A DNA stretch of 9,837 nt, taken from assembly GCA_937898265.1 (NCBI GenBank), contig CALEJM010000259.1:1-9837 (forward strand), written 5' to 3'. Every line of letters starts with the position of its first letter. The stretch's first letter is position 1. Source of the DNA: an uncultured Porphyromonadaceae bacterium (GTDB taxonomy: Bacteria; Bacteroidota; Bacteroidia; Bacteroidales; Paludibacteraceae). Below the pieces are notes generated by a model. The model was not told the DNA's origin, ran no database searches, and saw nothing but the letters and a program-made list of their open reading frames with translations. The translations under genes and the position numbers were made by a program. This document shows positions 1-6,971 of the stretch, one piece after another.

Positions 1-1587
1 GGTCGACAGAGTTCCACCTTTGCCTACACCGTTACCTATATCCTTCGCGCAAAGAGCGTAGGTAAGCACACCATTCCTGCTGCTACTGCCAACGTCGACG
101 GCTCGTCCTACAAGTCCAACGCCATCACCATGAACGTGTTGCCTCAAGAAGAGGGCGCGAAGCAGCAGGGTGGTCAGCAGTCGGCGCAACCTCAGGTGAC
201 CAACTCCCAACAGGTGACCGCCGACAACCTCTTCCTCTTGACCCAGGTGTCGAAGACCTCCGTCCGTGAGCAAGAGGCGCTTATGGTGGCCTACAAACTC
301 TTCTACAAAGTTGACGTTATCAGCATCGACAACGTGAAATTCCCTGACCTCAAGGGCTTCACCTCTCAAGACGTAGACATCGACGACTCACGTCGCAACG
401 GCGTTGAGCACCACAACGGCAAAAACTACAACACCTCTATCCTCAAGCAACTCATCGTGTTCCCTCAGAAAGGGGGTAAGTTGACCATCGAACCGATGAA
501 ACTGACTGCCGCCGTCCGCGTTCAGGTGGGTCAGCAGCGCAGCTTCTTCGGCATCGTGCCTGTCTACAACGAGGTAGAGAAAGCGTTGGCATCAAAAGCC
601 GTGACTATCAACGTGCAGCCATTGCCAAAGCCAGAGCCTGAAGATTTCAGCAACGGCGTCGGCAAACTCACGATGACCACAGAAATCGATAAACTTGAGT
701 TGGCAGCCAACGAGCCAGTCACCATCAAGGTGACGCTGAAAGGCACCGGCAACCTCAAGATGATCAAGACGCCGGAAATCAACTTCCCAACCGACTTTGA
801 GGTCTACGAACCTACCGTTGGTCAGGACTACCGTAATACCGCCGAAGGCATGGTGGGCTCCAAGACCATTGAATACCTCGCTATCCCACGTCATCCGGGC
901 GAATTTAAGATTCCAGGTTTCACCCTTTCCTACTTTGACCTCTCCTCCGACAGTTATAAGACGCTGACTTGCGATGGCTTCGACCTCACCGTCACCAAAA
1001 GCACTGGTGTGGTCAACGACGATGCCGTCAACTACTCCAATCAGCAAGAGCAGGTGAAGACCATCGCCACCGACGTCCGTTACATCAAGACCGACAACGT
1101 CACCGCCCGTCCGCGCAAAGAGGTGTGGGTTGGTTCCCTCTCCTATTGGTTGACCTACCTCATCCCAGCCCTCCTTGCCATCGCATTGCTCATTTTCTTC
1201 CGTAAGCAGGCTCGCGAGAATGCCAACGTAGCGCAGATGAAGTCGAAGAAAGCCAACAAGGTGGCAACCAAGCGCCTCAAGACTGCCGACGCACTGATGA
1301 AGGCAGGCAAGAAGAACGAGTTCTACGACGAGGTGCTGAAGACCCTCTGGGGCTACCTCTGCGACAAACTCTCTATCCCTGTTGCCGAACTCAACAAAGA
1401 GAACGTAGCTCAGCAGCTGCAGCAGAGCGGTGTGACAGAAGAGGTCATCGAGGAGTTTACCCAGTTGCTCAACGCCTGCGAGTACGAACGCTTTGCGCCG
1501 ATGCAGAACTCGCAAGACGCCATGACTAATATATATAATAATAGTATCGCCGTCATCTCTCGTCTTGAGGGCATGATTGTAAAATAA
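1..1587 (+). CDS. batD: BatD, aerotolerance-related membrane protein (5' end missing)
   Basis: The reading frame is open from base 1, so the N-terminus lies outside the window and the first internal ATG (base 130) is not the real start; 528 residues are visible. The protein is mainly beta-rich and extracytoplasmic, with repeated Ig-like stretches around visible residues 5-45, 75-165 and 175-290. One hydrophobic segment follows at about 382-400. The C-terminal tail (401-528) is charged, helical and probably cytoplasmic, with a KKANK...KRLK segment and a conserved FYDEVLKTLWGYL stretch. This is the BatD (oxygen tolerance) architecture. In Bacteroides the Bat proteins (BatA-E) are linked to aerotolerance; BatD's biochemical role is unknown. 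batE follows 15 bases downstream in the same operon, which supports the call. The upstream members batA-C would lie outside the window. The only uncertainty is the missing start. Confidence 0.9.
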   Translation, partial: GRQSSTFAYTVTYILRAKSVGKHTIPAATANVDGSSYKSNAITMNVLPQEEGAKQQGGQQSAQPQVTNSQQVTADNLFLLTQVSKTSVREQEALMVAYKLFYKVDVISIDNVKFPDLKGFTSQDVDIDDSRRNGVEHHNGKNYNTSILKQLIVFPQKGGKLTIEPMKLTAAVRVQVGQQRSFFGIVPVYNEVEKALASKAVTINVQPLPKPEPEDFSNGVGKLTMTTEIDKLELAANEPVTIKVTLKGTGNLKMIKTPEINFPTDFEVYEPTVGQDYRNTAEGMVGSKTIEYLAIPRHPGEFKIPGFTLSYFDLSSDSYKTLTCDGFDLTVTKSTGVVNDDAVNYSNQQEQVKTIATDVRYIKTDNVTARPRKEVWVGSLSYWLTYLIPALLAIALLIFFRKQARENANVAQMKSKKANKVATKRLKTADALMKAGKKNEFYDEVLKTLWGYLCDKLSIPVAELNKENVAQQLQQSGVTEEVIEEFTQLLNACEYERFAPMQNSQDAMTNIYNNSIAVISRLEGMIVK

Positions 1588-1590
1588 AAA

Positions 1591-1595
1591 AGGAG
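1591..1595 (+). promoter_or_regulatory. Shine-Dalgarno site of batE
   Basis: AGGAG lies 7 bases before the batE ATG, inside the 15-base batD-batE gap. A clear Shine-Dalgarno is uncommon in Bacteroidota, and this one fixes the batE start at base 1603. The other genes in the Bacteroidales part of the window lack an equally good site. Confidence 0.6.
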
Positions 1596-1602
1596 AATAG
1601 AG

Positions 1603-2358
1603 ATGAAAAAGATAATTGCAACATTGTCGCTTCTGCTCATGTTCTTTGCTGCTCAGGCTGCTACGGCGGTTGACGAGCAGATCAAGCAAGCCAACGACCT
1701 CTATGCCGCAGGCAACTACAGCGACGCCGCCGAAATCTATGCCACACTGCTGGAAGAGTATGAGTCGGCCGACCTCTATTATAACTATGGTGACGCCTGT
1801 TTCAAGAACGGCAACCTCGGTCTCTCCATCTTGAGTTTTGAGCGCGCGCTGCGTCTCAATCCACATCATGCCGATGCCAAAGCCAATCTGGAATTTGTCA
1901 ATCAGCAGATTACCGACCGCATTGAGCCTATCGACACCTTCTTTGTGGCAGCCTTCTTCCGCAATTTGGGTCGCTCGCTTGCTGCCGACACTTGGGGACT
2001 CATTTCCACCATCCTCTTCTCGCTGATGCTCATCGCCTTGTTTGTCTATATCTTCGGCAAGGTGTTGACTCTGAGAAAGGTGGCGTTTGGCGTAAGCGTC
2101 TTCTGCTTCTTCTTCACCATCGTGGCCGCCATCTACGCCTTCTCACAGAAACACTATGTTGAAGACCGTGTTGAGGCCATCGTTATGGTGGGTTCTGTTA
2201 CTGTGAAGAGTTCGCCAGACGACAGCGGCACCGAAATCTTCGTGCTCCACGAAGGCACCAAGGTGGCTTGTCAGGACGTGGTAGGCTCATGGTGTAAGAT
2301 TCGTATTGCCGACGGACAAGTCGGCTGGCTCCCAGTCACCACAATCCAGCATATCTAA
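1603..2358 (+). CDS. batE: BatE, TPR and SH3-like membrane protein
   Basis: A 251-residue protein with, in order: a signal peptide (about 1-20, K-K then a hydrophobic core ending AAQAA), two TPR-like repeats (about 24-57 and 58-92; the second holds YYNYGDACFKNGN and ALRLNP), a linker, two membrane segments (about 131-151 and 160-180), and a C-terminal bacterial SH3-like domain (about 190-249, with VTVKSSPDDSGTEIFVLHEG and a final GWLP). TPR plus two helices plus SH3 is the usual BatE plan in Bacteroidales. The TPRs probably bind partner Bat proteins in the periplasm and the SH3 domain may contact peptidoglycan; both roles are inferred from domain type. It follows batD by 15 bases and overlaps the next start by one base (TAATG), so the three genes are probably co-transcribed and translationally coupled. 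Confidence 0.9.
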   Translation: MKKIIATLSLLLMFFAAQAATAVDEQIKQANDLYAAGNYSDAAEIYATLLEEYESADLYYNYGDACFKNGNLGLSILSFERALRLNPHHADAKANLEFVNQQITDRIEPIDTFFVAAFFRNLGRSLAADTWGLISTILFSLMLIALFVYIFGKVLTLRKVAFGVSVFCFFFTIVAAIYAFSQKHYVEDRVEAIVMVGSVTVKSSPDDSGTEIFVLHEGTKVACQDVVGSWCKIRIADGQVGWLPVTTIQHI

Positions 2359-3035
2359 TGTTTGAATCACTGATCAATTTAGATAAAGAGTTGTTGCTGT
2401 GGATCAACGGCATCAACTCTCCTTTTTTTGACCACTTCTTCTACATCACCACCAACCTCCTCTCGTGGTTGCCGTTGGCGTTGGTGTTGCTCTTCCTATG
2501 CTACCGCCGCATGGGCCGACAGCCTTTCCTGTGGTATGTAGCCTTCCTGGCAGTCGTGGTCATCATGGCAGACCAACTCGCTTCCGACGTCATCAAGCCC
2601 CTCGTGGAGCGTCCGCGCCCAACGCATGCCGACGACATCGGCCCCTTGGTACACGTTGTCAACGGCTATCGTGGCGGTGCGTTCGGTTTCGTCTCGTCGC
2701 ACGCTGCCAACGGATTTGCCGTCGCCACCTTTCTGGCGCTGACCATCCGTCGTCCGTTGTTCTCATGCACCGCCTTCGCCTGGGCCATCCTCTCCAGCTA
2801 CACCCGCATGTATCTCGGCGTTCACTATCCGGGCGACATCCTCGGCGGCGCACTCCTCGGCGCACTCCTTGCTTGGGGTAGCTACTCCACCATTCGCCGC
2901 GTGCAGCCGCAGATGTTGGCGTTCTGTCGCAGCATGACCAAGACCGACGCCCATATTTTTACACTCACCTTCTTGCTCACCATCGCCGTTGTAGCCCTCT
3001 TCCAGATGCCGCTTTATGCAGCGATGGTTTCTTAA
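2358..3035 (+). CDS. PAP2-family membrane phosphatase (lipid/undecaprenyl-PP type)
   Basis: A 225-residue polytopic protein with the three PAP2 phosphatase signatures. Motif 1 is K80-x6-R87-P88 (KPLVERPRP). Motif 2 is SSH at 113-115, with catalytic H115; the usual P of PSGH is V here. Motif 3 is R150-x5-H156-x3-D160 (TRMYLGVHYPGD). Hydrophobic segments fall near 31-49, 56-77, 118-130, 136-150, 161-178 and 201-224. The family removes phosphate from lipid phosphates or diphosphates at the outer face of the inner membrane; likely substrates are undecaprenyl diphosphate or lipid A, but the exact one cannot be read from sequence. Its ATG shares a base with the batE stop, suggesting translational coupling and an envelope role linked to the Bat operon. 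No T-tract hairpin follows. Confidence 0.87.
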   Translation: MFESLINLDKELLLWINGINSPFFDHFFYITTNLLSWLPLALVLLFLCYRRMGRQPFLWYVAFLAVVVIMADQLASDVIKPLVERPRPTHADDIGPLVHVVNGYRGGAFGFVSSHAANGFAVATFLALTIRRPLFSCTAFAWAILSSYTRMYLGVHYPGDILGGALLGALLAWGSYSTIRRVQPQMLAFCRSMTKTDAHIFTLTFLLTIAVVALFQMPLYAAMVS

Positions 3036-3122
3036 GTGGTTGATAACCTAATAAGTAAGAAAAAAGTAAAAAAACACGCAAAAAAACTGCTCCATGTGGG
3101 CGCAAATCTCAAAAAAAGGTCG

Positions 3123-3130
3123 TATATTTA
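3123..3130 (+). promoter_or_regulatory. Possible -7 box of the small HTH gene
   Basis: TATATTTA matches the Bacteroidota -7 consensus TAnnTTTG except for the last base, about 50 bases before the ATG at 3182. The surrounding gap (3036-3181) is A-rich with several A-tracts. No good TTTG -33 element lies at the expected distance, so this is a weak call. Confidence 0.3.
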
Positions 3131-3181
3131 CAACAGAAAAAAATAAAGAAATTTTGTACAACCCCTTAATCATACTTCATC

Positions 3182-3433
3182 ATGACTAAGACAATATCAT
3201 TTAACGAATTGCGCAAACTCAAAGACAGTCTGCCAAACGGTTCTATGCAACGCATTGCCGACGAATTAGGTCTCACAGCTGATACCGTTCGTAACTATTT
3301 CGGTGGTCAAAACTTCAAAGAGGGTGACGGTTGCGGTGTTCACATCGAACCAGGACCTGACGGTGGTTTGGTTGTATTGGACGACACCACTATCTATGAA
3401 TTGGCTCTTAAAATTGCTGCAGAAAATAAATAA
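3182..3433 (+). CDS. Small HTH (XRE-like) DNA-binding protein, Bacteroidales-conserved
   Basis: An 83-residue protein. Residues about 5-40 form a helix-turn-helix of lambda-repressor/XRE type: SLPNGSMQRIADELGLTADTV is a good helix-turn-recognition helix run, followed by RNYFGG. The second half (about 45-83) has a glycine-rich loop (HIEPGPDGGLVVLDD) and a final helix, ELALKIAAENK. I recognise the pattern as a short protein widespread in Bacteroidales and usually named only 'DNA-binding protein'; its target and function are unknown to me. It has its own upstream A-rich region and a strong terminator 43 bases after the stop, so it is a monocistronic unit separate from the bat operon. The first ATG is the only sensible start, since the HTH begins a few residues in. 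Confidence 0.8.
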   Translation: MTKTISFNELRKLKDSLPNGSMQRIADELGLTADTVRNYFGGQNFKEGDGCGVHIEPGPDGGLVVLDDTTIYELALKIAAENK

Positions 3434-3476
3434 TTGACAAGAATTTACTCTTTCTGAAGTAATAGTCAAACCTCAC

Positions 3477-3516
3477 AAGGGGCGAACCGCTAATGGTTTG
3501 CCCCTTTGTTGTTTTT
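3477..3516 (+). terminator. Rho-independent terminator of the small HTH gene
   Basis: A 12-bp stem (arms 3477-3488 and 3495-3506, one G-U pair) with a 6-base loop is followed by a T-rich tract (TTTGTTGTTTTT). It lies 43 bases after the stop codon. This is the strongest hairpin in the window. Confidence 0.9.
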
Positions 3517-3634
3517 CTGCCCTGGGCAATTTGCTAAAAATTTCCCCTATCTGAAAAACTGTAATCAAAAATCGGACCGAAAACGTAGAAAATCCACTGC
3601 CTTCGTGTTAAAAAGTTAAAGTTGTCTATTTGTT

Positions 3635-3664
3635 TTTGTTAATTGATAATAAGGCTTATCTTTG
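3635..3664 (+). promoter_or_regulatory. Promoter of the Cys/His-tail lipoprotein gene
   Basis: TATCTTTG at 3657-3664 is a perfect Bacteroidota -7 box (TAnnTTTG). A -33 TTTG lies at 3635-3638, 18 bases upstream; a second TTTG at 3629-3632 is spaced 24. Transcription would start near 3671, giving an ~80-base leader before the ATG at 3751. The spacer carries one copy of a 14-bp direct repeat whose other copy is in the leader. Confidence 0.7.
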
Positions 3665-3697
3665 CCGAACAAGAAGTTGCTCCATTGATAATGAGGC
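3642..3697 (+). repeat. 14-bp direct repeat pair flanking the -7 box
   Basis: ATTGATAATAAGGC (3642-3655) and ATTGATAATGAGGC (3684-3697) match at 13 of 14 positions. Their starts are 42 bases apart, about four helical turns. One copy fills most of the -33/-7 spacer, the other sits just after the predicted transcription start. This is a suitable arrangement for paired operator sites, though no binding protein can be named. Confidence 0.5.
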
Positions 3698-3750
3698 GCT
3701 CTTGTGACAATGGTACACGACTTTATTAACAAATCAAACTTACAATAATT

Positions 3751-4575
3751 ATGAAGAGATTAAGTATTTTGTCGCTGATTCTTATCATGCTGACACTTGT
3801 TGCTTGCGGAAAGAAACAAAACCAACAACAAGAAGAAACCTGCCTTGCTTCACAATTTATTGCTGTAAGCACTACCACTTCATGTTCTCATGGCGATGCT
3901 TGCTATATGACTTACGATGTCTTCAAAGGACTCGTGTTCTCTTGCGCTGACTGTGAAAACATCATCGAGAAAAACACCGACGACATCGCTACCACTGTCG
4001 ATATCCCGACGCTCCTGAATCATACCTTGGCCGTGCTCCATCGTTTCTGTAAAGTCAAAGACGATGTGCTCCGTTTCAACTATCTCGCACAGAGAACCAA
4101 TGCTGCTGGTTCAACCTTGTTTATCAATACGTTGGTAACGCTTGAAGACGGCACAGAAACCGAAAACGGTGTCTGCATCAGCGTTCCTTTTGCTGAAGAC
4201 GGCACTGCTAAGACCGACTCCATCCAGATGATTTTAGGCGACGTAAGCTTGGGCGCTGAATACCATGCAGTCATTGATCCACAGACCTTGAAGTTCCAGG
4301 CCATGTCAATGATTACTACTACGTTGACTGTCGACACTTGGTCGCCAATCAAAATCTTCTGGAAGCCAATCCTGTCTTCTGCAACCACAGTCAAAGCGTT
4401 TGAGCCAACTGCAGAAAAGCAATGTGAACACGCTTGCTGCAATGGCGACCATGAGACTTGCAATCACGAATGCGGTCATCATCACGAAGGTGAGGAGCAC
4501 GAATGCAACCACCAGTGTGAGCATCATGAGGGCGCTGAGCATCAGTGCAATCATGAAGGCTGCAATCATAAATAA
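3751..4575 (+). CDS. Unrecognised lipoprotein with Cys/His-repeat metal-binding-like tail
   Basis: A 274-residue protein. Residues 1-19 are a lipoprotein signal ending in the lipobox LVAC, with lipidation expected at C19. A short Q-rich linker follows, then a body (about 31-222) that I do not recognise; it contains CSHGDAC (45-51), CADC (65-68), C100 and C142. The last 50 residues (225-274) hold 9 Cys and 13 His, arranged as two ~14-residue units (pattern about CNHxC-x-HH-x-EG) and a partial third, with CNH occurring four times. Such tails commonly bind Zn, Ni, Co or Cu, so a periplasmic or cell-surface metal-binding role is inferred, not shown. The gene stands alone between its own promoter and a terminator 60 bases downstream. 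The start is fixed by the signal peptide. No neighbouring transporter or metal regulator is visible. Confidence 0.85.
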   Translation: MKRLSILSLILIMLTLVACGKKQNQQQEETCLASQFIAVSTTTSCSHGDACYMTYDVFKGLVFSCADCENIIEKNTDDIATTVDIPTLLNHTLAVLHRFCKVKDDVLRFNYLAQRTNAAGSTLFINTLVTLEDGTETENGVCISVPFAEDGTAKTDSIQMILGDVSLGAEYHAVIDPQTLKFQAMSMITTTLTVDTWSPIKIFWKPILSSATTVKAFEPTAEKQCEHACCNGDHETCNHECGHHHEGEEHECNHQCEHHEGAEHQCNHEGCNHK

Positions 4576-4635
4576 AATTGCGCTAAATTTCGAAATCTCA
4601 TAAGTGTATTATTTTAGGCGGTTCTGCCGCTTGGG

Positions 4636-4672
4636 CTCTCCCTTTCTATTGTGTAGACGGGGAGAGTTTTTT
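4636..4672 (+). terminator. Rho-independent terminator of the lipoprotein gene
   Basis: Arms CTCTCCC (4636-4642) and GGGAGAG (4660-4666) pair over 7 bp around a 17-base loop and are followed by six Ts. It lies about 60 bases after the lipoprotein stop. Confidence 0.75.
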
Positions 4673-4940
4673 GTAGCCAAGGGTTGAAAATGGGCGGTTC
4701 TCCCTCTGAAACGGAAAATCGTGACGCGACTCTCGTAACGCAGCATTCGCCTGATAAATCCCGATGCTCACTGATGGAATCGCTGCTTTGCTCCATATTA
4801 TGCTCTGCGAAATGAGGGTTTGCGAGGTCATGGTCCATTTTTATGCTCGTTTCTGTTAATGAACTGAGTCCTTGGGTTCAAAACTGGTTGTAGCTGCTTG
4901 AACGGCAGAGTCAAAAACGAAAATCCAACCTTTAAGCAAC

Positions 4941-4985
4941 GAAAAATCCTTCGTCTGGAGAATTCGGTTCCCCAAACGAAGGATT
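4941..4985 (-). terminator. Rho-independent terminator of nadK-fmt
   Basis: A perfect 10-bp inverted repeat (4945-4954 with 4976-4985) around a 21-base loop. Read on the minus strand it is followed by five Ts; on the plus strand there is no T-tract. It starts 30 bases after the fmt stop, so it ends the minus-strand transcript. Confidence 0.8.
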
Positions 4986-5015
4986 CGTTATCTTGAGGCA
5001 AATTTTCGCCCTGAG

Positions 5016-5960
5016 CTAATCTATTTTAGCGTGATTCTCAAACTTGTAGCCGCGCATCAGCTCCTCGGCGGTCATCCGTTTCTTGCCTGGCATTTGGAGC
5101 AAGCGGATGTGGAGGTAGCCGTCGGTGGTAGCCACCTTCAGCTCCTTCTTGTTGTCGGTCACCAGCGTGCCTGGCGTCAGTTGGTGCTGACAGAGTTCAA
5201 CGCCCGTCTCAAACACCTTGAAGGCAAGTGGTTCCTTCCCCTCGGCGTTGTAGTTGAACCAAGCGGCAGGGTAGGGCGAGAGACCGCGCACACGGTTGTG
5301 AACCGCTTCGGTCGTCTGGTTGAAATCGAGGTGGCAGGTCTCCTTGAAAATCTTCGGAGCTGGGCGCAACTCGATGTCCTCACGCTGTGGTATAGGCGTG
5401 TAATCGCCTGATTGGATGAGGTCTACAGTCTCAACGACCAACTCAGTGCCAATCTCCATCAGACGGTCGTGGAGGGTGCCGGCGTTGTCATCGGGGGTGA
5501 TAGGGGTAGCAGCCTGACGGATGATAGCGCCCGTGTCAATCTCGTGTTTCAATTGGAACGTCGTCACACCGCTCTCGGTGTCGCCGTTGATAATCGCCCA
5601 GTTGATGGGGGCGGCGCCACGATACTGCGGAAGGAGTGAGGCGTGGAGGTTAAACGTTCCCTTGGGTGGCATGTTCCAAACCACCTCTGGCAACATACGG
5701 AAGGCAACAACAATCTGAAGGTCTGCCTGATAGCTCCTTAACTCCTCGAGGAAAGCCTCATCTTTCAGACGCTCTGGCTGTAGGACTGGGAGGTTGTGGT
5801 CAAGAGCAAACTGTTTGACAGGAGAATATTGAATCTTGTGTCCACGTCCAGCAGGTTTGTCGGGCATGGTCACTACGGCAACCACGTTGTAGCCGCGTTC
5901 CACTAAAGCTTGCAAAGGGGCAACCGCGAAGTCGGGCGTGCCCATGTATATGATTCTCAT
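5016..5960 (-). CDS. fmt: Methionyl-tRNA formyltransferase
   Basis: Fmt transfers a formyl group from 10-formyl-tetrahydrofolate to Met-tRNA(fMet) in the cytoplasm for translation initiation. The 314-residue protein starts MRIIYMGTPDFAV, the family's N-terminal signature. The transferase domain spans about 1-200: the FNLHASLLP motif carries N104 and H106, and KHEIDTG carries D142, which together form the Asn-His-Asp catalytic set. RGAAPINWAI is at 114-123. A C-terminal OB-like tRNA-binding domain follows (about 205-305, including GLSPYPAAW). The length matches the ~315 of typical Fmt. The frame extends upstream to a GTG at 6002 that overlaps nadK, but the ATG at 5960 gives the canonical N-terminus. 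It lies 20 bases after nadK and is probably co-transcribed with it. Confidence 0.97.
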   Translation of the reverse strand: MRIIYMGTPDFAVAPLQALVERGYNVVAVVTMPDKPAGRGHKIQYSPVKQFALDHNLPVLQPERLKDEAFLEELRSYQADLQIVVAFRMLPEVVWNMPPKGTFNLHASLLPQYRGAAPINWAIINGDTESGVTTFQLKHEIDTGAIIRQAATPITPDDNAGTLHDRLMEIGTELVVETVDLIQSGDYTPIPQREDIELRPAPKIFKETCHLDFNQTTEAVHNRVRGLSPYPAAWFNYNAEGKEPLAFKVFETGVELCQHQLTPGTLVTDNKKELKVATTDGYLHIRLLQMPGKKRMTAEELMRGYKFENHAKID

Positions 5961-5980
5961 TGTGTGACTGAGGAATTTAG

Positions 5981-6856
5981 TTATCGTTTGTCGGCGCCCC
6001 ACATCAGCTTGGTCTTCAGCGTGTTGAAGAACGTATGCTCGTTAGGACGAATGATGTTGATGCGGTAGTCGGCGCGGCGGAGCACCAACGTCGTGCGGCA
6101 GTCGAGCACCTGTGATCGACCGTCGAAGGCGGCCAGATAGCTTTGAGAGCGACTCTCGGTGGTGAGTTCGATGGTGCAGTCGTCGGGCAGCACGATAGGG
6201 CGCATCGTCAGGCTGTGTGGTGCGATAGGCGCAATCACAAATACCGGGGTGTTCGGCGTTGTAATCGGACCGCCCGCACTCATGGCGTAGGCGGTTGAAC
6301 CTGTTGGCGTTGCCACCAAGAGACCGTCGGCCTTGTAGGTGTTGAGCAACTCACCGTTGACACGTGCCTCCACCGAAATCATCGACGAGAGATCCTGTTT
6401 CAGGATGGCAAGTTCGTTGAGTGCAAATGGGAAGTTGAGCTTTTCGCCACCCTCCTTCACCCTTGCCTCCAAGAGCGTGCGTTGCTCCACCTTGAAATTA
6501 CCCGTAGCGATATCGTCGACGAAGGTGGCAGCCTCGTCGTTGGTGATGTCGGCAAGGAAACCCAGATGGCCGGTGTTGATGCCGATGATAGGAATACCCT
6601 TGGAGCCGATACGGGCAGCGGTGTTCAAAAACGTGCCGTCGCCACCGAGGCTGAAAGCAATATCGCCCGTGAAATCCTCTCCGTCAATGGTTTGGAAGAG
6701 CGAGCGGTCGATGCCGACCTCCTCAACAAGAAACTGCGAAAACTGTTGGTCGACAGCAATGTCGAGTTGGTGTTTCTTGAGTTGAACGAAGAGCTGCTGC
6801 ATCTGCGGCAGTCGGTTGACGCGAAAACTGTTGCCAAAAATCAGAACCTTTTGCAT
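5981..6856 (-). CDS. nadK: NAD kinase
   Basis: NadK phosphorylates NAD to NADP in the cytoplasm. The 291-residue protein starts MQKVLIFG and has the hallmark GGDGT motif at 71-75 (D73 is the expected catalytic aspartate), NTGHLGFLAD at 94-103, NE at 147-148, and DGLLVATPTGSTAYAMSAGGP at about 177-197. The length is normal for bacterial NadK. The frame is open to an upstream TTG at 6871, but that codon overlaps a -7-like box, and the ATG at 6856 gives the usual short N-terminus, so I prefer 6856. It is the first gene of a nadK-fmt unit and is divergent from pdxJ; nadK next to pdxJ and the exb genes is a common Bacteroidales order. Confidence 0.96.
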   Translation of the reverse strand: MQKVLIFGNSFRVNRLPQMQQLFVQLKKHQLDIAVDQQFSQFLVEEVGIDRSLFQTIDGEDFTGDIAFSLGGDGTFLNTAARIGSKGIPIIGINTGHLGFLADITNDEAATFVDDIATGNFKVEQRTLLEARVKEGGEKLNFPFALNELAILKQDLSSMISVEARVNGELLNTYKADGLLVATPTGSTAYAMSAGGPITTPNTPVFVIAPIAPHSLTMRPIVLPDDCTIELTTESRSQSYLAAFDGRSQVLDCRTTLVLRRADYRINIIRPNEHTFFNTLKTKLMWGADKR

Positions 6857-6868
6857 AGGGTGGGTCTC

Positions 6869-6899
6869 CAAAATTACGTGTAATAGAAAAAAGGTGAAA
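6869..6899 (-). promoter_or_regulatory. Alternative nadK promoter candidate
   Basis: On the minus strand TAATTTTG (6876-6869) fits TAnnTTTG, with TTTC at 6899-6896 in the -33 position (spacer 19). Transcription would start near 6862, only a few bases before the ATG at 6856. That makes it less attractive than the site at 6972-7003. Confidence 0.35.
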
Positions 6900-6925
6900 C
6901 AGACTCACATTTTTTTGTTGAGTGA

Positions 6926-6957
6926 GTTGCATTGCTCGACACAAAATAGTATCTTTG
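6926..6957 (+). promoter_or_regulatory. Promoter of pdxJ-exbB-exbD-tonB
   Basis: TATCTTTG (6950-6957) is a perfect -7 box and GTTG (6926-6929) lies 20 bases upstream in the -33 position. The predicted start near 6964 gives a ~120-base leader before pdxJ. The same 8-base -7 sequence occurs in front of the lipoprotein gene. Confidence 0.65.
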
Positions 6958-6971
6958 CACCTAAATCGCCA

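Larger units (their letters stand above)
4576..5015. other. Gene-free convergent intergenic region
   Basis: Some 440 bases lie between the lipoprotein stop and the fmt stop. They hold a plus-strand terminator (4636-4672) and a minus-strand terminator (4941-4985). Between them (about 4673-4940) I see no convincing gene, promoter or repeat. Short minus-strand open frames (for example 4614-4838) run straight through the terminator hairpin and overlap one another in different frames, so I do not call them. Confidence 0.6.

Noticed and set aside
592..1869. A 425-codon open frame on the minus strand opposite batD and batE
   Set aside because: It lies wholly antisense to two well-supported genes, shows no recognisable domain, and arises from the G/C-ending codons of the plus-strand genes.
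2694..2702. Missing PSGH motif in the PAP2 protein as a sign of lost activity
   Set aside because: The catalytic His and the preceding Ser are kept (SSHAAN), and SSH variants are common in Bacteroidota PAP2 proteins; the other two motifs are intact.
3036..3060. Possible terminator after the PAP2 gene (GGTT-GAT-AACC)
   Set aside because: The stem is only 4 bp with a 3-base loop and no T-tract follows.
3519..3527. Palindrome GCCCTGGGC after the HTH gene terminator
   Set aside because: It is only 9 bases with a 1-base centre, cannot form a hairpin, and has no second copy nearby to suggest an operator.
4614..4838. A 74-codon minus-strand open frame in the gene-free gap
   Set aside because: It crosses the plus-strand terminator hairpin, overlaps another short frame in a different phase, and has no recognisable motif or promoter.
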